From: Symbiodinium natans | Taxonomy: Eukaryota > Sar > Dinophyceae > Suessiales > Symbiodiniaceae | Reading direction: 5' to 3' | DNA: 51,063 nt | Assembly (NCBI GenBank): GCA_905221605.1 | Contig: CAJNDS010000463.1 | Location: forward strand, 82,501-133,563 | Part shown: positions 44,592 through 51,063 of the stretch, in pieces | How the letters are laid out: each line of letters starts with the position of its first letter | Numbering within the stretch: the first letter of the stretch is position 1 | Notes under the pieces: generated by a model | The model's input: only the letters and a program-made list of their open reading frames with translations | What the model was told of the DNA's origin: nothing | Databases searched by the model: none | Position numbers and translations under genes: made by a program

Positions 44592-45508
44592 GATTCGGAG
44601 GAGCAAGCCGCACATGCTTCTTATGTTCTTGCCATGCTCGGAGCGTTCTTGTTTGGTTTCAGGGCTCGCGGAGCCCCCATGCTGTCAGGAGCTTTTGGCT
44701 GAGGACGAAATCTCGGGCAAAGTCTGGCGCCATGGCGAGGCCTTTCCAAAGTAGTGTCGGAGTGCCAAGCCACAAGGGAACGGCAGAGGAGATGTGCGTA
44801 GGACATGCTGAGACGTTGCCGGACATGCGTGTGTGCTTGACCACTGATATGCGCTCCGGAGGGGGAAAACCTTCCCACTCGACCACGGCGGCAGTTCCGC
44901 CGCCGCCATCGTCTCCCACGAAGTCACAACGGTTACTACGGCTATCACTACGAGGCGCGAGTGGAGATTTGGGGTCCAACGCTTCGCTGCTGACAGTCTT
45001 GGAAATCAAGCATGCACTCCGTCCTGCCTAGACTCCTAGACTCCTAGACGCTTTCGATTCAGAACCCGAGGGCTGGCCTTGAGGTGAGATGACGTGTTTT
45101 TTGGGCGGCGTGGGAGGATTCTGGGGGAGTCGCTCAGAGAACAGTATTCAACAGGCACGCTGGACCGCGCATCAGATCACTCGACTCTAGTGTCGCCTCT
45201 GCCAAAAATAGAGGCCGTTCGTTCGCCAGCGGCATGCGTTCATGCCACCAATACCAGCAGCAAAGCAGGTCACGACGCTCAGCCCGCAAATGCGCCAGGG
45301 CCAGATTGCCTTGGCGGGGGGGGGGGGGGGGGGGTTGCTGGAGTCGCCAGGTTCAGAATACTGGGCCGGGCCTCTTTTTGGAACTGTGGCCGGGGGGCGG
45401 GGGTGGGTGCAACAAAAGGCTGCGGGAGGTAGGTCCCGGAGGCCCGCTGATGAGCAACCCGCGCTCATGGTAGGCCCTCTGTGCTCTTATTTAGAGCCTG
45501 GCTCCCCG
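44592..45508. other. Possible exons unresolved; poly-G run
   Basis: About 44890-44980 has one frame reading SHNGYYGYHYEARVEIWG that resembles protein, but I cannot fix its boundaries. 45316-45334 is a run of 19 G. Confidence 0.3.
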
Positions 45509-45671
45509 AAACCCTAAGCCCTAATTAAACCCTAAACCCTAAACCCTAAACCCTAAACCCTAAACCCTAAACCCTAAACCCTGAACCCTAAACCCTAATC
45601 CCTAAACCCTAAACCCTGAACCTTAAACCACAAACCCTAAACCGCAAACCCTAAACCATAAATCCTAAACC
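45509..45671. repeat. C-strand telomere-like array
   Basis: CCCTAAA units, regular for about 80 bp, then decaying into CCGCAAA, CCACAAA and CCATAAA variants. Confidence 0.97.
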
Positions 45672-45819
45672 AAATTTTTACGAGTGTCGGGCCGGCACAT
45701 TATTTTTTGCGGGGGAGGGGGGGTTGGGGGCGTGTGTAGGGGTTTTGTGCAGCATGAGCAACAAGTTTGGGATACTTGGGGACCAAGTGCCTCGAAGTCT
45801 CAGTTACCGAAGCGGTGAG

Positions 45820-45880
45820 AAACCCTAAGCCCTAAACCCTGAACCCTAAACCCTAAACCCTAAACCCTAAACCCTAAGAA
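45820..45880. repeat. C-strand telomere-like array upstream of an exon
   Basis: CCCTAAG, CCCTGAA and CCCTAAA units end about 22 bases before the proposed acceptor at 45903. Confidence 0.95.
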
Positions 45881-45902
45881 GCCACAACCATCCGAACTCC
45901 AG

Positions 45903-47520
45903 GCATCCGCACTGTGCCCCGCTACTGTGGTTGACGACGCTGAAAACCCCCCCTGCAAGACAATTTGTCCAGACACGGGAAATCCCGTAAATAGGTCCGC
46001 ACCAATCTTTTTCGGGCGGGGTCCCCCTCACCCCTTTAATTATGAGGCCTTTCTACGCCCGAAACTGATGACAAGCCGCTTTTGTGTGTTCAGATGTTCG
46101 CGTGTGGGGCCATGTGGAACCTGACCTCAGGGTACGTCCACCACAACGTCAGCAATGCCAACCACGTCGCAAGCCACAGCCACCAGCACCAGCGCGAGTC
46201 AGTCCGTGGGGCTCTCAGAGGATATCCCCGCGGGAACCACCAACATCCCTGTGGATGACGTTAGCCCCTTTGCGGTCGGGGACACGATCCGCATCGCGGA
46301 TGACAGTGCGAGTGAAATAAAGACAATTGTGAACATCACTTCGGCGGTGAGCCTCCTGGAGCAGGAGCTTGGCTTTGCTGGCACGCTCAAAGTGGACTCG
46401 CCCACGAGCTTTGGCTTCTCTTCTGTGAGTGGGTTTATTGCGCGGTGGAGAACCACCACAACCACAACCACCACCACTACCACCACTAGCACCACCACTA
46501 CCACCACCAGTACCACCACCACCACGACAACTTCAACAAGTACTTCAACGACCACCACCACTAGCACCACTACCACCACTACCACCACTACCACCACTAC
46601 CACCACTACCACCACCACTACCACCACCACTACCACCACCACTAGCACCACCACTAGCACCACCACTAGCACCACCACTAGCACCACCACCACCACCACC
46701 ACCACTAGCACCACCACTAGCACCACCACTAGCACCAGCAGCAGCAGCAGCAGCACCACCACCACCACCACCACCACCACCACCACCACCACCAGTACTT
46801 CAACGACGACAACCACAAGTACTTCCACGACCAGCACAACCACCACCACTACCACCACTAGCACCACCACTACCACCACCAGTACCACCACCACCACGAC
46901 AACTTCAACAAGTACTTCAACGCCACCACCACTAGCACCACTACCACCACTACTACCACCACCACCACTACCACCACTACCACCACCACTACCACCCCCA
47001 CTAGCACACCACTAGCACCACCACTAGCACCACCACTAGCACCACCACTAGCACCACCACCACCACCACCACCACTAGCACCACCACTAGCACCACCACT
47101 AGCACCAGCAGCAGCAGCAGCAGCACCACCACCACCACCACCACCACCACCACCACCACCACCACCACCACCACCACCACCACCACCACCACCACCACCA
47201 CCACCACCACCACCAGTACTTCAACGACGACAACCACAACAACGACGACTTCGACCACAACTTCCACCGTGCCTTGGACGCAACTGCCTATGCAGCGCAC
47301 ATGTGAGTTGCCTGACCTTCAAGCCTGCCAGACTACCACAATAACCTCAACAACGACGACCGTGCCCTGGACACGAATTTGCTTGTAACCTCCAAGTCCG
47401 CCAGGCTAGCACAACTACCACAACAACCTCGACAACAGCGACGACGACGGTGCCCTGGACGAATCTGCCAGAGCTTGGCTATACTGGCAGTTGCTGGCAG
47501 GTTTCCAACTATCGCTTTCC
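45903..47520 (+). pseudogene. Mucin-like Thr-rich surface protein, frame-broken
   Basis: Exon 45903-about 45990 reads ASALCPATVVDDAENPPCKT (Cys-bearing). Exon from 46131 reads GTSTTTSAMPTTSQ, then a folded domain at 46200-46435 with IPAGTTNIPVDDVSPFAVGD, IRIADDSASE and SLLEQELGF, a pattern of GT.SIPV..../F..GD.I.I repeats I associate with protist and bacterial surface proteins. From 46441 it becomes an almost pure Thr/Ser tract (ACC, ACT, AGC codons), a likely O-glycosylated stalk. Near 46921 one base is missing relative to the duplicated segment at about 46548, shifting Thr codons to Pro/Leu and ending at a stop at 47013-47015. Past that, TTTSTVPWT repeats continue in other frames with another stop at about 47386. 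So this is either an expressed gene with a shortened product or a decaying copy. Confidence 0.65.
46441..47221. repeat. ACC/ACT/AGC low-complexity repeat with internal duplication
   Basis: Trinucleotide-based repeat coding mainly Thr in frame. A segment including GACAACTTCAACAAGTACTT occurs at about 46527 and 46898. The segment with AGCAGCAGCAGCAGC and the following ACC run occurs at about 46738 and 47107. These show recent segmental duplication of about 0.37 kb. Confidence 0.93.
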
Positions 47521-47649
47521 AGGGGGGTGTAGAGGAGGTTTATTCTTGTTGCCTACTTGGAGTTGCAAGGAGCAACGCAGACCGGAAATTGTTGAGTGCA
47601 ACTTGGGGTTTGGCATCTGGGAATTACGTATCCCTTTACAGAACCCAAA

Positions 47650-47713
47650 CCCCTGGGAGGATCCAAAAAATTGGGTCCCCTCAAGGGTTCTATTTTGTGG
47701 ATCCTCCCAGGGG
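47650..47713. repeat. Perfect 16-bp inverted repeat with 32-bp loop
   Basis: CCCCTGGGAGGATCCA at 47650-47665 and its exact complement at 47698-47713. Similarity extends weakly outward. It may be a small MITE. Confidence 0.88.
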
Positions 47714-47804
47714 TCTGGGAAGTTGTTGCGTGCACCTGGTCGCATCCCGGCTGCCCCTACCGTCCAGTACCAGCGAGCACAAGGAGCCTTCGTGCTGGTG
47801 TTGT

Positions 47805-47902
47805 GGGATGTTCCCCCTTATACGAAACAGTCCTTCGCAGGGATACGAACAGGGGGTACTATACTCCTTATTAAGGACTGTTAGTTTCAAGGGGAATATC
47901 CC
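47805..47902. mobile_element. MITE, same family as 28470
   Basis: The ends GGGATGTTCCCCCTTATACG and the complement of AGTTTCAAGGGGAATATCCC form terminal inverted repeats, followed inward by CAGTCCTT/AAGGACTG. The termini match the element at 28470-28565. No clear target-site duplication is seen here. Confidence 0.75.
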
Positions 47903-48522
47903 AATTGGTTGACAAAGAGGTCACCGCCGCCGCAGCAGCAGGAGGAGGAGCAGGAACAGTAGTGGAAGAAAATGTATGACTGTAGTGTTGCTGCTATTTC
48001 TGCAGCGGCGTGCCTTGCAGGACACCCAATTATCAAGCTGTCAAACCCTGCATGGTCTTCAACTTGAAATGACACCCCAAGCACGAAGTTCCCAAATCCC
48101 GAAGTCCTACACAAGCCTTGTGCCCAGATAGTGCCCCAAACATTCGATTGCAGGAAACACAGCTGGCCAGTACAAGGAGTAGGACCTCTCAAACTTCGGG
48201 CCTAGACAACAAAAACTCTACAATCCCGCGCTGTTTGAACTTGAAGCAGTCTAAGAGTCTAAGAACCCTTTTCAGGCCTGCAGAACCTGAAAATCTTCAA
48301 AGTTAGAAACGAAATCTCGCATATTCCAACTCCAAAGGCCACCACGAATGGGTGCTAGTGGACAGAATTGCTATCGAATTTGGTCCCGCGAAAACCCTCT
48401 GTTGATCAGGGAACATTAGGAAGATGATCTTCGTCCCGTCCGGCAATTTGTCTTCCCGAACATTTTGCTTTTTTTGGAATCAGGGTTTTAGGAATCAGGG
48501 TATACTGCAGGAATCCTCTGAA

Positions 48523-48607
48523 GCCTAAACCCTAAACCCTAAACCCCCCTCAACCCCTTAAACCCTAAGCCCTAAAGGGTTTAGGGTTTAGGGTTTAGGG
48601 TTTAGGT
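48523..48607. repeat. Converging CCCTAAA and GGGTTTA arrays
   Basis: C-strand units to about 48575 turn directly into G-strand units (CCCTAAAGGGTTTAGGG at the junction). This makes a palindromic telomere-like block just upstream of the exon at 48636. Confidence 0.95.
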
Positions 48608-48635
48608 TGTCGGCCTTAGGGGGCTAAGCACTCAG

Positions 48636-49545
48636 GAGCATCCCATGACTTGCTCCGACCTGACGGAGTGCGAGGGCGTGGGCTGGCAGACCACCTGGAC
48701 GAGCGGCAGCTTCACCTCGTACGCGGTGCCGCTGGGCACCATGGTCCTGCTGGGCTTCGTCAAGGACTCTTTAAGAACCCCCCTTCTCTCCCCCCTCTCC
48801 CCCCTCTCCCCCCTCTCCCCCCTCCCCCCCCCTTCCCCCCCACAAGAAAAGACAAGGAACAAGACAATGAAAAGAATGCCAGAAGAAACATCATATTATT
48901 GTATATAAGATGTAAGCTTCCTTATTATAGGCTTCGTGAGGAGGACACCGGGGAGATGGTACATGCCTGGTTCTTCGAGACCCCGGGCAGCTGGCGGCTG
49001 GGGCATCCTTACACGCTCCAGCACCAGACCGACGCGATCACGGCCACCCGCGCCACAGATGGCACCATGTACGAGGGCGAGCTCGTCACCGACCTCTCCA
49101 ACTACAACGGCGGCTGTGAGTGCCAGATTAACGACGGCACCCCCGGCCCCTGGGGTCGCATTTGCCTCCGCAGCAAGACGCCGCCGAGTGGTGGGTGGAC
49201 GTGCACCGGCGCGGGCGGGGCTGTGCCGATTGCCACTTGTCCAAAGAAAGTGTTCGCATCATTTGGTCCTTTATGGGGTTGCGATGATAAGGCGGCTGAT
49301 AGAGGCACCCGTTTTATACCCCAAACAGAATAGAACCCCCTCAAACGGACCCCACCCCTAATGTCGGAAACCCCTATTTCTGTTTTGCAGCCAAGGAGAT
49401 TGATTTTCCGTATATCCGAGGCTGGGCAGCCGGCACCGGATGCGGCACTTCAAGCTTGAGTTACTACAACTGGAATAGTGGCCCCAACTTTTGCAGCAGT
49501 GGCTACAAGGTCATCATCATGACCAATTCAGCCGTGTTGAGTTAG
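48636..49545 (+). CDS. Three-exon Cys-containing protein of unknown family
   Basis: Exons 48636-48758, 48941-49249 and 49396-49545 join in phase 0 to 193 codons plus stop. Exon 1: TCSDLTECEGVGWQTTW, TSYAVPLGTMVLLGF. Exon 2: EDTGEMVHAWFFETPGSWRL, YTLQHQTDAITATRATDG, NGGCECQINDGTPGPWGR, GGWTCTGAG. Exon 3: EIDFPYIRGWAAGTGCGTSS, YYNWNSGPNFCSSGYKVIIM. Many Cys, Trp and Gly residues suggest an extracellular beta-rich protein. I do not recognise the family. Intron 1 has GT and AG ends and is flanked by a copied GGCTTCGT. Its middle is a CCCCTCTC pyrimidine tract. Intron 2 is GT-AG with CCAAAG/CCAAGG at its ends. The true N-terminus probably lies in an upstream exon, since 48636 follows an acceptor-like CTCAG and no signal peptide is seen. 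Confidence 0.68.
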
Positions 49546-49747
49546 CTCAGTGCCGTAAACATGTTTTAACAACGGCCAGAGTAGCAGAAAGACCGCACTG
49601 CCGAAGGCGGCGCGCAGACAGGACCGTACGATGGCTTGAACAATTGATGCAATGAAGCCGAGTAGTCGGGTTGAGAGGTCAAGGGCTGAAGGTTCAAGGT
49701 ACTCGTACTTGTGTTTACTCAATGCATTTTCCAAAGCAAGCGCTGGC

Positions 49748-50014
49748 TGCACTGTCTCCTTGCCCCACTTCCTGCAACCAGACAGTCTTCAGACCTCCCT
49801 GGCCAGATATCAGGTTCGAGCGATCTTGTTGCATCAAGGAGCATCCAATGCCTCCGGACACTATCGTGCTCTGACGCTGTCACCTGAAGGTGTAGCGTGG
49901 TTGCACGACGATGGTGCTTCAGCTGTGAACGTTACAATCAAACAGAGAGCCGAATTAGACAAGCAATCATATGTTTTCTTCTGCACGCTGATAGAGGCCT
50001 CTCTCTCTCCGTAG
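49748..50014 (+). pseudogene. C-terminal fragment of a ubiquitin-specific protease (peptidase C19)
   Basis: The frame reads LPHFLQPDSLQ, then YQVRAILLHQGASNASGHYR, WLHDDG and YVFFCTLI before a stop at 50012-50014. This is the end of the USP catalytic domain: Y.L.AV..H.G...SGHY with the catalytic His, W...DD, and the final Y.L.Y strand. The catalytic Cys box, fingers and upstream part are absent from the window. It is most likely a gene fragment left by duplication or retroposition. A terminal exon with upstream exons I could not find is the alternative. Confidence 0.6.
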
Positions 50015-50318
50015 AGTGTCACTTCAAGTGTTGGACTCATCAGTTGATAGAACTGTACAGATTTTGCTAGTATTCTGCTGTCTTCTGCACTGCTCATGGG
50101 GCGCTCGCGCCGGGTGCAGTACAGGGGTAGCCTCCGCTTCATCACGAAGCCGCATGCACAGTCATGCACCTGACACGCTATGCAAAGCACTCCTTTGCCG
50201 CGTCGGAAGAAGATTTTCCAAAGCATGTCTGAGCTATAGAGTGTGTGAAGTACATTCATAGCAGCCATTGGCCCTGGTGCAGCAACACAAGTACGCATGT
50301 CTTGATACATGTTGGTTT
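50015..50318. other. Spacer, nothing recognised
   Basis: No supported feature between the USP fragment and the telomere-like array. Confidence 0.4.
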
Positions 50319-50462
50319 CCCTAAACCCTAAACCCTAAACCCTAAACCCTAAACCCTAAACCCTAAACCCTAAACCCTAAACCCTAAACCCTAAACCCTG
50401 AACCTTAAACCCTAAACCCTAAACCCTAAACCCTGAACCCTGAACCCTAAACCCTAAACCCT
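50319..50462. repeat. C-strand telomere-like array, the most regular in the window
   Basis: About 20 CCCTAAA units with a few CCCTGAA or CCTTAAA variants on the plus strand. It lies 200 bp upstream of the FkbM-like remnant. Confidence 0.98.
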
Positions 50463-50666
50463 TGTGAAATGCTGTGGGTTTTGGGTTTCCTCGACGGCAA
50501 GATTCTTCGCCATCAGCATACTTGCACTGTGTGCTTGCACAGATGCATGTGCGCATCTGGAAGATCCTTCTGCGTGGCCCCCCACTGTCCGCGCTTCAGG
50601 CCCAAGTGAAACCCAGCGAGGGGCCTTTTGGTGTCTAGGTTCTTATCGTTTGCCACAAGGCCTGCT

Positions 50667-51063
50667 ATGAGAGCATCGGCAATCCTGCTAATCGGACCCG
50701 GCCTGTGCATGAGCTCGCAGTGCGACGGCAGCGACAGCTTCTCGGCAGTCCAGGCTCATGTTGTGCCTGTACCGAAGCCTGTACTGGCCTTTGAGAATGG
50801 TACTGTCGTCTGCTTTGGGAACGATTGCCGAAGTCCTCACACCACGCCAGCATACGACTGGAAGAAAGACTGGCAGAACTACCTGGTGTCAGGAACTGCT
50901 GGCAAAGTGCCAGGTCCTTTTGGACCATTGCTGCCCGGCTTGCGATAGTATCCTGACAAAGGGCTGCAGCAACTCACGCAAGGAGGAGCCAACTTCGAGA
51001 TCCTTCAGAGAAATCGCCCCAACACGGTCAAGATCGGCAGCGCAATATGCAATGAAACCAGCA
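50667..51063 (+). pseudogene. FkbM-family methyltransferase paralogue, broken and cut by the window end
   Basis: ATG at 50667 opens a signal peptide (MRASAILLIGPGLC). The sequence then parallels the gene at 33546: ENGTVVCFGNDC versus ESGTQICFADLC, and YDWKKDWQNYL versus FDWKTGWNSFL. At about 50927 the frame slips by one base: the paralogue's CCESCD is matched by CCPACD in the next frame, so the first frame stops at 50946. Soon after, about 190 bp corresponding to the SAM-binding motif region is missing, and homology resumes with NFEILQRNRPNTVKIGSAIC. A frameshift plus loss of motif I argues for a pseudogene. An unusual intron cannot be fully excluded because the sequence ends at 51063. Confidence 0.75.

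Larger units (their letters stand above)
47521..48635. other. Spacer holding two foldback elements and telomere-like arrays
   Basis: No gene recognised apart from the listed elements. Confidence 0.45.

Noticed and set aside
46199-47300. Minus-strand poly-Val/Leu frames and a plus-strand Pro/Leu-rich frame in the ACC repeat
   Set aside because: These are shadow frames of the Thr-coding repeat. The plus Thr frame continues from a folded domain, while the others do not connect to anything.

Overview
The window looks like nuclear DNA of a dinoflagellate, most likely a Suessiales relative (Symbiodiniaceae or Polarella type). The evidence is spliced genes whose introns often begin with GC or GA instead of GT and end AG|G, many (TTTAGGG)n/(CCCTAAA)n-like arrays inside the DNA, a copia retrotransposon, a near-identical tandem gene pair, and proteins with signal peptides followed by a Leu-Leu-Gln or Leu-Val-Gln motif. 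No bacterial operon structure is visible. All exon joins below were worked out by hand from reading frame, splice dinucleotides and paralogue comparison. They are models, not transcript-supported facts.

Layout. 1-4.5 kb: no recognisable gene. 4.54-5.07 kb: a long CTA/CTG/CGA microsatellite. 5.86-9.59 kb: a minus-strand copia LTR element with two about 480-bp LTRs, a polypurine tract, a Pol remnant (RT, RNase H and an unusual methyltransferase-like tail) and a Gag start. Its middle is missing and replaced by unrelated telomere-like sequence. 9.6-16.5 kb: diverged duplicated non-coding segments and a 41-bp minisatellite. 16.5-20.0 kb: a GT92-type glycosyltransferase followed immediately, perhaps fused in frame, by a SAM methyltransferase. 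22.4-23.4 kb: a weak two-exon gene. 25.2-27.0 kb: a second GT92 paralogue with the same intron positions. 29.0-32.4 kb: an eight-exon DXD (GT32-like) glycosyltransferase. 33.5-34.7 kb: an FkbM-family methyltransferase. 36.1-38.4 kb: two tandem methyltransferase-fold genes with identical predicted proteins. 39.1-42.2 kb: a multi-exon secreted protein of unknown family. 44.4-47.5 kb: a signal-peptide exon and a Thr-rich mucin-like gene with a frame break. 48.6-49.5 kb: a three-exon cysteine-containing protein. 49.7-50.0 kb: a fragment of a ubiquitin-specific protease. 50.7 kb to the end: a broken FkbM paralogue.

Together, the recognisable genes lean strongly towards glycosyltransferases and methyltransferases carrying signal peptides, plus mucin-like substrates. 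This suggests secretory-pathway glycan assembly and modification, though physical proximity does not prove a shared pathway. The most unusual structural signal is in the introns. Several begin with G-strand telomere-like repeat and end with C-strand repeat, so their two ends are inverted repeats. Many others are flanked by short direct repeats that overlap both splice sites, as expected for introns gained by insertion (introners).
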